Of a stretch of 64,000 nucleotides of DNA, positions 38,301 to 45,242 are shown piece after piece. The stretch is from Diphasiastrum complanatum (taxonomy: Eukaryota; Streptophyta; Lycopodiopsida; Lycopodiales; Lycopodiaceae). Each line of letters starts with the position of its first letter. The first letter of the stretch is position 1. The position numbers and the translations under genes were made by a program. Below the pieces are notes generated by a model that saw nothing but the letters and a program-made list of their open reading frames with translations, made no database searches and was not told the DNA's origin. Location: NCBI GenBank assembly GCA_029204225.1, contig CM055102.1, forward strand, positions 14,085,658-14,149,657, read 5' to 3'.

Positions 38301-41300
38301 CCTCTAATGTGGGTTGACTCGTTGAGGTTCTGACTCATCATCTGAGTCAGCGTCGAGATTCTGTATTTGACTCTCTGGATCGGAATTGACTGGTTGCTCA
38401 ATCCCAGAGTCGGATTTATCAGCAACTTTTCCTTTGTGATCGATGAATTGGTCTTCCACAAAAATGATGTCTGTACTGGTGAATGCCTTCTCGGTATCCA
38501 AATCGTAGAGCTTGTATGCCTTGTGGTCTGGGGAATAGCCGATGAAAATCGTTTTCCTGCTCTTATCATCTAGCTTTCTTCTTAGAGCGAAAGTGATGCA
38601 TCCAAACACTCGAATATGTTTGAGTGATGGTTTCAATCATGTCCACACCTCATAAGGTGTCTTGCCATTCAGGGCTCTGGTGATGGATCGATTCTGTAAA
38701 TAGGCAGCTGTAGTAACAGCTTCCGCCCAGAATTTCATTGGAAGAGAGGCATGGGCCATCATGCTCTTGGCACTTTCGATGAGTGTCTTATTCTTCCGCT
38801 CAGCTACACCATTGGACTGAGGTGAGTAGCTGGTTGTATATTGTTGATGTATCTCTTGGCCTTGCAGAACTCCTTGAATTCTATGGAGATGTACTCTCCC
38901 CCTCCATCTGTGTGTAGAGCCTTGATCTTCCTCTGGGTCTGGTTTTCTACAGACGCCTTGAACTGCTTGAAGAACTTGAATGCTTCTTATTTGTTCTTCA
39001 TATAGTAAGTTGCAGCCCTTGATTTCGTGGCCAGTCCTCTTACAGTATCTGCAGAATAGTTTCTGCACAGGTTGGAATGATGAAGAGCTTGAATTCAATC
39101 CTGGACTAGAATTTGGTCCAGACTGCATGTTGCTCTTCTTGTCAGTATAGCCTGACTTTGTAGATCACTTGGATCTAAACTTCTGATTTTTTGAATACAA
39201 AGCTTGAGGATCCGATCCTGAGCCTGAGGAGAATGCTGATCTTCTGATCTCCTCTTGTAGGAGCAACGAAATTACTCTTGATAGAGTGAGGTGCTCTTGG
39301 GTAGAAATTGCCATTACCCAATTTTTGTAGGCCTCAGGTAGACTCAATAATAGAGTCATGAGTGCATCGGAATCTTCTATGATTGAGCCAGTTGCAGTCA
39401 TCTGCTCCATAAGATTTTTGAAAGTGTTGAGGTGACTCGAAACACTATATGCTTCAGACATTCTAAGGTTGAAGAATTTCTTCCTCAGATGGAGCTTGGA
39501 TGTAACGTCTCTAATGTCGTAGAGAGTTGCTAGGATGTCCCATGCATCCTTAGCGGACTGAGCAGCACGTATGTGGCTGATCTGAGTGTCCTTGATATTG
39601 AGGGTGATCATGGCAAATGCTTTGCCATCTCTCAGTCTCCACTTGGTGATGGTGGCTGCATCACCTTCTGGTTTGAGCTCTGTGCCATCAATGATGCCCC
39701 ACAGTTCTTTGGCTAGAAGTATAACCTTCAACTTGAATTTCCAGAAATGGTAGTTATTCCCATCGAGTTTGTCAATGAGAGATGAACTTGATGATGGATC
39801 CATTCTGGTTGAGTGAGATCGTTGGTAGAAACAACGATGGTCGGAATACTGTTGGTTGTGCGTTTGCTAGAAAGACGTCTTGATAGAAACAAGACTGATA
39901 ATCTGCAGTAGAAATGTAGATTATTGAAATGCCTGCTCTGATACCATGTCGTAAAACGGTGGTCGTGAGCGCAGCGGAGGCTCGGTTGCTCAGAACGTAG
40001 GCGTGTAGGAACGGAAACGCAACAGTTAGCAGCAGAAATATTCAAGTAGAAGAATTCATACAGTTTGCGCAAATGAACGACGTGGTAGTGAGACAAAAAT
40101 TGCACTCTAATAAATATCAACAGTGAGTACAATGGCTTGAAGCAATAACTTCAGCTTGCTGAGGGTGATAACGCTGGCTACAGATAACTCTGATTGAAAG
40201 AGAAATTCAATTGTTCTTCTTAACGCTTACATAGCTTGATTCAGCTAATATAGAGATTTACAAGAGAGAAAATATCTTACAAGCCTTTAAGGCTATTTAC
40301 GCCAATCTTTACATATGTACAAAGTTGGTAACCGCTTCACCGCCTTTTGGATATTTGGTTGTCCAGCTGTTTTTAGGGTTGCTGATATGTTTGGCGACGT
40401 CGGTTTGCCAATGTAGAAAAATGCGAAAAACCCGAAAAACCCGAAGGTGTCCGTTAGACTGAAGGTATGCAAATCCTGAAGACGCCCTTAGATTTTAAGG
40501 TAACAAAGAAGACGAAGGTACCTTAGTTTAAGGCAGCGAAAAAAGGCGAAGGTGCCCCAAAAATGGTTTTAAGGCATTCTGGGTTTAGTGTCGCATTTTT
40601 TGCAAAGAGGCGAAAAAGGCGAAGGTGGACCATAAATGGTTTTTAAGTCATTCTGGCTAGTGTGTTGCTTTTTTCGTGAAGGCACGGAAAAAGGGCGAGG
40701 AAGGTAAAAAGCAGAGGTGCCTTAAATCGTTTTAAGGCATAAATGGGAAAAACTTTAAAGGGGAAAAATGTGAAGGTCCGAAATCATGTTTGTCGGCCTT
40801 CTGTTTTCAAGATGCTCATTACTTAACGATTTTTAAGGCTGAGCATAAGAAATCTAACACTCTCTTCATCAGATTGAGCAAATATCACACACTTGCAGAT
40901 CCTTACTCTATCATAGATGGAAAGAGGGCCAAAAAGCCTAAAGCACTTTCTATGGGTGGCTTTCAACCATGCGGGAAAAGAAAATTCAACAAGTGGAAAG
41001 GTCAATCCAACCAAGAGCAAATTCCTAGTTGCAAAAAGAGTAATTTGTGCTTTAAATGTCTAGGGTGACATAGGTGGAAGGGGTGTTCATGTAACCTGAT
41101 GCAAACCACTTTTGTGATTGTTATGCATGGATAGTTGTTGTGTATTAGAGACGTATTGATCATATTTGACACTATGTCCTCACATAATGTGATCAATTCT
41201 ACTTTGATTAAACTATTGAGAGTTAGAACACAACCATCCATTTACCAATACATAGTCGAGATGGCTGATGGAAAGGGTGTGGAAGTAAGGATGCCAATTT

Positions 41301-43322
41301 TATGAGTATGCCTCTAACCATTCAAAGTTATTCTAATTTCTGAGTTTCAATTTGATGGTAGGATCCATTCACTTTGGATGAGCCAGACGTGCCTCCAAGC
41401 ATGTTTGCTTCTTGTTTGATATGTCAACTATTGCATGTGAGAATGATGTGCGGCAACCTAACCTTACTAGAACCTTGACCATCAATCTAGAGAGGAGTTT
41501 GTGTCTAGCCTCAGTCAAAATTGCAAGCTTTGATACCACTATTAGAAACTAGGCTTGGACCCTTAGACTAGAAATTGAATGTACCTATTAATAAGGCACA
41601 AGAATCAAGCTTGTGCCTCATAGTTTAGAATGTAAGGTCCCTAATGGGAACATCAGGTTTGTCAAAGGTGGGAGGGGGGTGTTGTAAAACGGGCTTGGGA
41701 GTGCCAAAATGCTCCTAAGACTCTTCTTGGCAACATTCCCCATGGACCACCAACCTCATGCTCATGCCCCAAAAGGAGTTCTAGAGCAAGTCTAGACAAA
41801 CTTGGCTACATGTGTCCTTAAGCATAAACTTAGACTTTAGCATCATGTCAACTATGTCTTATTTCATAATACCCTATATAGGGACAAGGATTTACTTCTG
41901 AACCTTTATAAAGACAAGGACTTACTGTAGAAGTACTTATAAGTACTTCAACTAATCTTCCAAAATACTTTGGTTCCTAAAACATAGAAGTAGAATGTTT
42001 ATCTATGACAAAGAGCACAAGGCTCTAGTTGGTTGTTGTGATACTTGTGTTGTTCTTAAACCAAAGTTTAAAAGAATAGCTAGAAAAAAGGTTCACTAAC
42101 TTGATCATCAAAGTGATCTTTGTTATTTCCAATTGTCATGTTTGGGTCTTCAAACCACATATATAAGTTTTGGACTCAATGACAGGACAAACAAACACAA
42201 GGCCTTTCCTATAAGCAATCGTCTATCTAGTGGATTTAGACTACAAACAAGTGTCTACTTGTCTCTTTTCTCTTACCCTTCATTTGAGTGTGACCTTTGT
42301 TCGTTTGTTTCCTGCATAGGACCACCCTCCTTTGAAATTTATGCTTGCTAAGCTTTTATATAATTGCCCTTCATATTGGCCCAGTTGAATTGCTTGCACG
42401 TGATTGGCACAGTCAAATGAAGTTACCAATGGCAACTTCACTTGTGGAGCAATGTGTGTGGATCCAAAATTGGGCTTAGCGCCTGATAAGTCAAGAGAGC
42501 CCAAAATACTCTTTTCTCATTGGTTGAGACCACTTCAAGTGGCTTTCTCCTCTTTCACACTTTCTTGAATTTACCCTTAGTTGGTATCCTCCTATTTTTT
42601 ATGAATGGATACCAACATGAGATAAGTCCACTTGCCAAGAACCGCTAGGCATGTGCACTTACCCTCGGTAGTGGGACCATGGTCTCACGTTATACAAATT
42701 TAGATTTAAGCCCTTTGCACTTACCTCCATCAATCGGCCTTGTGTGAAAAGCTTGCATTCCAATCAGGTTAATCCATTTGGTGAAATTGATGAAATGCAA
42801 CTACACCTTACCCCCTTGTGTGTGAAACGCCCATAGGTTGCCCTTACATGGCAAAAAAAGCCTTTGTCACCTCATGTGGCTCACTCGTGGTGGCAACTCA
42901 ACTTGTAATGCTTGAAGGGGTATTATGGACAAATGGCAGCCACCAATAGAGCCTAGAGTAGAGGCACAAGGAGTTGCCATCACGGACTTTAAAATCCAGC
43001 ACTCGTGTAAAGTAGGTCTTTTAGCAAGACTTCGAATGAAGCTCTTTGGAGTATTAGGTCGATTCCCATAACGAATCATATGTGATATAGTGCATCGCCA
43101 GACTTTGATATTCGCAAGAAAAAACTGTATCATAGCTCCCCAGAACATTGATATAATGAAAACCATCGTTACCTTAATAAACCTTTAAAGCATATATCAA
43201 ATCACAGTGAAACGTACCCTGGAAGAACTCCAATACTTCCTCGCCCATGGACCTTTTCCCAGCGCTCCAAGTGAAGTAATTTCCACGCCATCACTCTTCC
43301 TTTTTCCGCTTCCATTGTCCAT
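12173..43322 (-). CDS. FYRN/FYRC plus PALB2-type WD40 protein, ten exons, 1499 aa
   Basis: Exons run from 43322-43218, 31995-31888, 31471-31337, 30861-27781, 27626-27541, 27349-27131, 26502-26365, 13255-12860, 12583-12468 and 12288-12173. All borders are GT-AG with matching phases, and the total is 4500 nt ending in TGA. Residues about 36-140 form a FY-rich module: FYRN with [11 protein letters not shown] and GPLF, then FYRC with [11 protein letters not shown] and [16 protein letters not shown]. Residues 210-691 are three tandem repeats of 160-162 residues. Near 768-782 is a basic, nuclear-signal-like stretch ([12 protein letters not shown]). Residues about 1066-1499 resemble the C-terminal WD40 region annotated as PALB2-type in plant proteins ([24 protein letters not shown]). 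FY-rich modules are known from Trithorax/MLL-type and JmjC chromatin proteins. There is no SET or JmjC domain here. A nuclear, chromatin or DNA-repair role is inference. Confidence 0.88.
12468..12583 (-). CDS. Exon 9 of the FYR/WD40 gene
   Basis: The acceptor is TTGCAG and the donor GTCTGG, a somewhat weak donor. It encodes [19 protein letters not shown] followed by [11 protein letters not shown], a recognisable WD-type strand with the WD pair near its end. Confidence 0.88.
12860..13255 (-). CDS. Exon 8 of the FYR/WD40 gene
   Basis: The acceptor is TTCAG and the donor GTAAGC. Its first base completes the tryptophan of FAVW from exon 7, 13.1 kb away, giving [15 protein letters not shown] across the junction. 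It also encodes [20 protein letters not shown], another conserved strand of the C-terminal domain. Confidence 0.88.
13500..13507 (+). repeat. Target-site duplication, left copy (GGTTGCAC)
   Basis: These eight bases are repeated exactly at 17782-17789 on the other side of the hAT element, the duplication length expected for this superfamily. Confidence 0.9.
13632..14067. repeat. Compound microsatellite (GC)n-(GA)n-(GT)n
   Basis: It begins with about nine GC units, followed by alternating blocks of GA and GT repeats with short interruptions (GTGACGTGT, GTGAAGTAGACGG). It occupies most of the space between the left end of the hAT element and its transposase. Open frames crossing it in every frame are repeat artefacts. 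Confidence 0.97.
14430..16980 (+). pseudogene. hAT transposase (DUF659 and hAT dimerisation regions), degenerate, with introns
   Basis: The first recognisable exon encodes [20 protein letters not shown] and the following DUF659 text up to a donor near 14664. The next part at 14886-15150 gives [14 protein letters not shown] and CAAHCLDLL, with one frameshift near 15020. From 15247 [12 protein letters not shown] follows. The dimerisation domain lies at 16040-16350 ([14 protein letters not shown], then ELAIRILSQ and [10 protein letters not shown], shifted in frame). A last segment at 16740-16980 is a very acidic tail. I cannot see an N-terminal BED zinc finger, so the protein looks incomplete as well as frameshifted. 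Confidence 0.8.
17782..17789 (+). repeat. Target-site duplication, right copy (GGTTGCAC)
   Basis: Exact partner of 13500-13507. Together they define where the hAT element entered the intron. Confidence 0.9.
17862..18057. repeat. Two-copy tandem repeat of about 100 bp
   Basis: The sequence AAGGCCTC.CACAAAAATTTG through CAATCTCAAAATCACAATGA occurs at about 17862 and again at about 17963, with moderate divergence. It lies just outside the hAT element in intron 7. No function is apparent. Confidence 0.75.
18244..18275. repeat. Poly(G) tract
   Basis: Six G, one A, then 25 uninterrupted G. On the coding strand of the host gene, which is transcribed through here, it reads as poly(C). A second G21 tract lies at 35764-35784 in intron 1. 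Confidence 0.95.
18276..19189. other. Intron 7 sequence, nothing recognised
   Basis: About 900 bp with no coding frame or repeat that I can assign. The rightmost part may be LINE sequence too decayed to read. Confidence 0.4.
19190..20300 (-). mobile_element. LINE fragment A (endonuclease region)
   Basis: The minus strand from 20300 downwards shows a broken apurinic-type endonuclease ([11 protein letters not shown], then [11 protein letters not shown], then [10 protein letters not shown]), followed by linker text ([12 protein letters not shown]). The same family is represented at 21.6-23.2 kb and 25.1-26.3 kb. Stops and shifts are present and reverse transcriptase is missing. Confidence 0.75.
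20355..21626 (-). pseudogene. Copia fragment D (late gag, protease, integrase start)
   Basis: The minus strand encodes [20 protein letters not shown] (retropepsin site DSGA), then [19 protein letters not shown]-pre-integrase follows with [11 protein letters not shown] and the metal-binding pair in HVCEGC. An integrase start ([18 protein letters not shown]) comes after a frameshift and a short duplication near 20727-20787. The fragment lies between two LINE endonuclease copies. The open frame at 21039-21794 is a chimera of LINE and copia sequence. Confidence 0.8.
21627..23160 (-). mobile_element. LINE fragment B (ORF1-like region and endonuclease start)
   Basis: From 23150 the minus strand carries a proline/serine-rich start. 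At 22830-22540 is a coiled-coil, RNA-binding-like text ([18 protein letters not shown], then [11 protein letters not shown]) as in LINE ORF1 proteins. Endonuclease text follows at 22350-21970 ([29 protein letters not shown]) and ends at [10 protein letters not shown] near 21627, where copia fragment D begins. Stops and frameshifts are present. Confidence 0.7.
23313..23349. repeat. (GA)n microsatellite, short
   Basis: About 18 GA units directly beside the presumed 3' end of LINE fragment C. Confidence 0.95.
23355..25108 (-). mobile_element. LINE fragment C, 3' half (reverse transcriptase to zinc-knuckle tail)
   Basis: The minus strand at 25103-24960 gives [20 protein letters not shown] and LLYADDVLV, the non-LTR reverse transcriptase catalytic region. 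Next is [10 protein letters not shown] at about 24890, then the C-terminal region up to a cysteine-containing tail at 23984-23688 ([15 protein letters not shown]). The likely 3' end is near 23357, where the minus strand reads a short TAA repeat. At 25108 it joins an inverted endonuclease segment. Confidence 0.8.
25109..26280 (+). mobile_element. LINE fragment C, inverted 5' segment (endonuclease and linker)
   Basis: The plus strand encodes [17 protein letters not shown], then [18 protein letters not shown] with [10 protein letters not shown], an apurinic-type endonuclease. The linker follows ([14 protein letters not shown] near 25755). It is in the opposite orientation to the reverse transcriptase half. 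The first half of reverse transcriptase is missing between the two. The right edge near 26280 is approximate. Confidence 0.8.
26365..26502 (-). CDS. Exon 7 of the FYR/WD40 gene
   Basis: The acceptor is ATGCAG and the donor GTATGT. It encodes [11 protein letters not shown] through [10 protein letters not shown], with the tryptophan split across intron 7. The donor sits only about 80 bp from LINE fragment C. Confidence 0.88.
27131..27349 (-). CDS. Exon 6 of the FYR/WD40 gene
   Basis: The acceptor is TTCCAG and the donor GTAATA. It encodes [14 protein letters not shown] through [20 protein letters not shown], a typical WD40 strand pattern, and ends at STW plus two bases. Confidence 0.88.
27541..27626 (-). 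CDS. Exon 5 of the FYR/WD40 gene
   Basis: The acceptor is GTGCAG and the donor GTATCT. It encodes [20 protein letters not shown], which I recognise as a signature of this plant C-terminal domain (VEExxGLQFTPDGQ in relatives, from memory). Confidence 0.88.
27781..30861 (-). CDS. Exon 4 of the FYR/WD40 gene (3081 nt)
   Basis: The acceptor is TTTGCAG and the donor GTGAGT, both in phase 0. It is 1027 codons without a stop. It opens with the end of FYRC ([16 protein letters not shown]), then carries three tandem 160-162-residue repeats, a basic stretch, two 32-residue repeats at 28538-28729 and, from about residue 1066, the start of the WD40-like domain ([19 protein letters not shown]). The open frame continues upstream to 30906, but that part is intronic because the acceptor lies at 30861. 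Confidence 0.92.
28538..28729 (-). repeat. Two tandem 96-nt coding repeats
   Basis: Each encodes 32 residues sharing [13 protein letters not shown] and [11 protein letters not shown]. The DNA copies differ at few positions, so this duplication looks younger than the 480-nt repeats in the same exon. Confidence 0.92.
29137..30582 (-). repeat. Three tandem coding repeats (486, 480, 480 nt)
   Basis: Units begin at 30582, 30096 and 29616, each opening with LARHVIA and closing with an IVEG.LN motif. All share MEEFL, NGHDPL or DGHDPL, and SHSEDHD. They are in frame and differ at many positions, so the duplication is not recent. Lengths stay multiples of three. Confidence 0.93.
31337..31471 (-). CDS. 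Exon 3 of the FYR/WD40 gene
   Basis: The acceptor is TTCCAG and the donor GTAAGG. It has 45 codons in phase 0. [20 protein letters not shown] is the first part of FYRC, continued by ISGINGSE before the MFGF of exon 4. Confidence 0.88.
31888..31995 (-). CDS. Exon 2 of the FYR/WD40 gene
   Basis: The acceptor is TACAG and the donor GTATTT. It has 36 codons in phase 0. It encodes [19 protein letters not shown] and then [15 protein letters not shown], the FYRN half. Confidence 0.88.
31996..33554. other. Intron 1, exon-proximal part, nothing recognised
   Basis: About 1.5 kb of AT-rich intronic sequence without a coding frame, repeat or element that I can support. Confidence 0.5.
33565..33946. mobile_element. 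MITE-like element, about 382 bp, with 10-bp target duplication
   Basis: The left end ATAGAATTAATGAACCGTG and the right end (read in reverse) ATAGAACCCACGAACTGTGG form an imperfect terminal inverted repeat of about 27 bp. GGTACCCATC flanks it on both sides (33555-33564 and 33947-33956). The interior has several ACCGTACGGT-type palindromes and an imperfect TCTGTG repeat, but no coding capacity. A 9-10 bp duplication would suit a Mutator-type parent, which is inference. Confidence 0.75.
34270..34620 (-). repeat. Possible LTR remnant
   Basis: A GGTATATAGGAGG element and a purine/pyrimidine boundary (CTCTCCCCTACTC near 34605) resemble the edge of an LTR next to a polypurine tract. I found no second copy in the window. 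Confidence 0.25.
34621..36035. other. Intron 1, nothing recognised apart from a poly(G) tract
   Basis: No gene or element could be read. The G21 tract at 35764-35784 is listed separately. Confidence 0.4.
35764..35784. repeat. Poly(G) tract
   Basis: About 21 consecutive G follow GGGAAAAGGGTGG. Together they give a strong G-quadruplex candidate. Confidence 0.95.
36036..36857 (+). pseudogene. Ty3/gypsy fragment E (RT joined to integrase)
   Basis: The plus strand encodes [34 protein letters not shown] and [13 protein letters not shown], with VVVYLDDIL in another frame. This is the reverse transcriptase of a chromovirus-like gypsy element. Within about 50 bp after YLDDIL it continues as integrase text ([12 protein letters not shown] frame-shifted, then [14 protein letters not shown] and [17 protein letters not shown]). 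The rest of RT, RNase H and the integrase start are thus deleted. It ends at about 36850, where copia element 2 begins. Confidence 0.85.
36858..39803 (-). pseudogene. Ty1/copia element 2 polyprotein (protease and integrase start deleted)
   Basis: From ATG 39803 gag is nearly complete ([18 protein letters not shown] through 39165). A zinc knuckle follows ([14 protein letters not shown] at about 39050). It then jumps to the second half of integrase ([14 protein letters not shown]), so protease and the integrase start are missing. Reverse transcriptase at 37069-38199 keeps [11 protein letters not shown], with intact YVDD. RNase H ends near 36850 ([30 protein letters not shown]). Frameshifts occur at several places. 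It runs in the same direction as the host gene, inside intron 1. Confidence 0.9.
39935..39946 (-). other. Primer-binding site of copia element 2
   Basis: Perfect TGGTATCAGAGC on the minus strand, complementary to initiator tRNA-Met, immediately inside the LTR. Confidence 0.93.
39947..40859 (-). repeat. 5' LTR of copia element 2 (913 bp)
   Basis: It starts TGTCGTAAAACGG next to the primer site and ends AAATCTAACA. It is related to the LTR at 8068 in its terminal parts but carries extra sequence with three imperfect repeats of about 75 bp (40533-40750). No 3' LTR survives, since the element ends in RNase H at 36.86 kb. Confidence 0.8.
40862..41350 (+). pseudogene. Ty3/gypsy fragment F (gag zinc knuckle and protease)
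   Basis: The plus strand gives [12 protein letters not shown], a stop, then HRWKGC, a decayed CCHC knuckle. Retropepsin-like text follows, starting [19 protein letters not shown] and ending VEMADGK. The DTGASHNFI-type active site has been lost (DTMSSHNVI). The 5' end is cut by the copia LTR at 40859. Confidence 0.65.
41668..42860 (+). repeat. Polypurine tract and probable 3' LTR of gypsy fragment F
   Basis: GTGGGAGGGGGG at 41668-41679 is followed at 41680 by TGTTGTAAAACGGG, the arrangement of a polypurine tract and LTR start on the plus strand. TTTTATATAATTG near 42353 may be its TATA region. The right end could not be placed and the end given is only where recognisable LTR-like sequence stops. 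Confidence 0.5.
43218..43322 (-). CDS. Exon 1 of the FYR/WD40 gene with start codon
   Basis: ATG at 43322-43320, then 35 codons ([15 protein letters not shown], then [12 protein letters not shown]), ending at donor GTACGT in phase 0. The GPW..KYWSSSR text directly before GKDRYPYP of exon 2 matches what I recall from other plant members. This supports joining across the 11.2-kb intron. No earlier in-frame ATG was seen. Confidence 0.83.
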
Positions 43323-44329
43323 GTCTACTTCTAGTTTGTTGAGAATGTTTTGCAGTTTGTAGCATCTTTAACAGACCCCGACTCCATATGACTTCTAGTC
43401 ATTTCAAAAAATCTCAGCGCACACAATCCAGTTCCTTTGTCTTAAATACGCTTCTTGACGGAAACGAATTATAGCTTTTAGCTAATAGTTTCGTAGCACT
43501 ACACACTATACCGGCACCTTTCTGTCCTTTCCAATCGAGGAATAACCTTCAAGTTCGATGAATAACCAAAATGAATCGAATCATTCAGAGCCAATTTTCC
43601 AACTGCGCGTTTTCCTGGTACCAATGAGATAGAAGATGCAATCCATATAATGTTACTAGCGTGAAAAACATTGCATTGAAATGTTTTTGGTCACTACCAG
43701 CACTCTTGCTAGTAAGTGACATTGTTCGTTTCAAATCTTGACTTCACTTTTGGCAATGTTTCAGAACAATGCTAAAAAATATATGACGATTGATTGTAAT
43801 TCACACAAAATTCGAAATCCCTTGTTTCACACCTTTTAAAAGGCAATCAACTCCCATAAAAAAAACTTATTGGACTCCAAGACTGACAAAATTCTTCATC
43901 GAAACCTGTTGAAGCGATTTCTCGGCGGTTTGAAATGAAAAACAGATCAATGCAGCGGTCGACAGGCATAAAGAGGAAGAAAATGGCGGATTCGTCCAGG
44001 ATCTAAGACGAGTAACTGAGATGAGACGACGGCATTTGCACAAAATTATACTATGTCGATCAAGAAACCAAAAATGTGATGGATCGATGAAGCTTCACTT
44101 TTCCCGCCGTTCGAAATTCAATATTTTTTCTATGCATCTTCGTCGATCTCGTATCCCAAAGGCACGCTCAAGTTCGGTCACACGGGTTTCTAGGTGCTTG
44201 TCAATTTCCTAGTGCCCAAAGAAATTTCAGAGGCACAAGCCTATTCGTGCAGGCATGGCCAAGGACGCCATGTGGCGTCTTGCCACAAATGCCCCACGTA
44301 TGTGTGCGTGTGTTTAAGCACCGTCGCTT
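43323..44329. promoter_or_regulatory. 5' flank of the FYR/WD40 gene
   Basis: About 1 kb of sequence free of recognisable transposons separates the start codon from the next copia LTR. It should hold the promoter and 5' untranslated region. I see no convincing TATA box. An additional upstream non-coding exon cannot be excluded. Confidence 0.4.
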
Positions 44330-44979
44330 TGTCGAAAATCAGTGGGAATGAGCGAAAGCTGGTGAGCAAGCTTGGTGTAGGATCGGAAGCGCCACAGTTA
44401 GCAGCAGAATATCCAAATTGAATGATTCAGACAAATGCTCAATGAAACATTACAATAGTGAGGCTGAAGTTGCACTCTGATTATATCAACAATGAGCACA
44501 ATTGCTTGAAGTAATAGCTTCAGCTGGTTAAGCGTGATAACGCCGGCTACAGAAACTCGAAAAATCAGAACAAGTTTTTTGATGAAGATTATTACTTAAC
44601 CAACTTCCTATCCACAATTTATTTGTCTATTACAAAATATCTTCTACTTGTTAAATATCTAATTAGCTATCTGCCTCATATATTACAACCGCCTTTGAAT
44701 GTACAAAGTAGGCGGACTGTTAACGCGGATCGGATTTCTAACCGACAGTATCGGAATTTACAATGTATAGAAAAATATACAATGTCTCAAAAATTTACAC
44801 TGACTCGAAAAATTATGGATTTTTCGAGTCAATCCGGTATCAAAAAATTCTAGAAACTTCAATCCTAAATTTTTCGATCTTCTACTCAAAAATTCGAGCC
44901 TTCCTTTTTTTGGATTTTTGTACAGCTTTCAGGATGGTCATTAATGAATGGATTTGAGGCTGAGCATCGAATTCCAACA
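44330..44979 (-). repeat. Copia LTR (third element of the 8068 family), 650 bp
   Basis: It begins TGTCGAAAATCAGTGGG and ends GAATTCCAACA, closely following the LTR at 8068-8724. A polypurine tract (CCCCCCCTT on the plus strand, 44981-44989) adjoins its right edge, so this is the 3' LTR of a minus-strand element. Confidence 0.88.
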
Positions 44980-45242
44980 CCCCCCCTTAATGTGGATCCT
45001 TGAAAGCTTTGACCATCAGATTCAACATGTCGTTGAATCTAAGATGGTGCTCCTTTGACACAGCCCTTGTGAAGTAATCTGCTTTTCTGAGATTTGTCCT
45101 GTTGGGTCGATTTCTAGATTCTGAGACTGTAGTGGGCTGGAACCCAGTTTTTTGTATTCCAGTGCTAACATGCATTTCAAATCCTTTATCAGTTTCAGAT
45201 TGTTACTAAATAGTAGAGTGTTATCTACATAAAGAGTGTTGA
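44980..45242 (-). pseudogene. Remnant of copia element 3 (RNase H/RT scraps)
   Basis: These 260 bp match parts of the 3' internal region of element 2 (around 37.5-37.7 kb) and the region next to the polypurine tract, with a deletion between them. They end where a plus-strand copia begins. Confidence 0.7.

Noticed and set aside
43983-44212. Divergent gene starting at ATGGCGGATTCG upstream of exon 1
   Set aside because: The frame closes after six codons, and no donor site follows that would rescue it.
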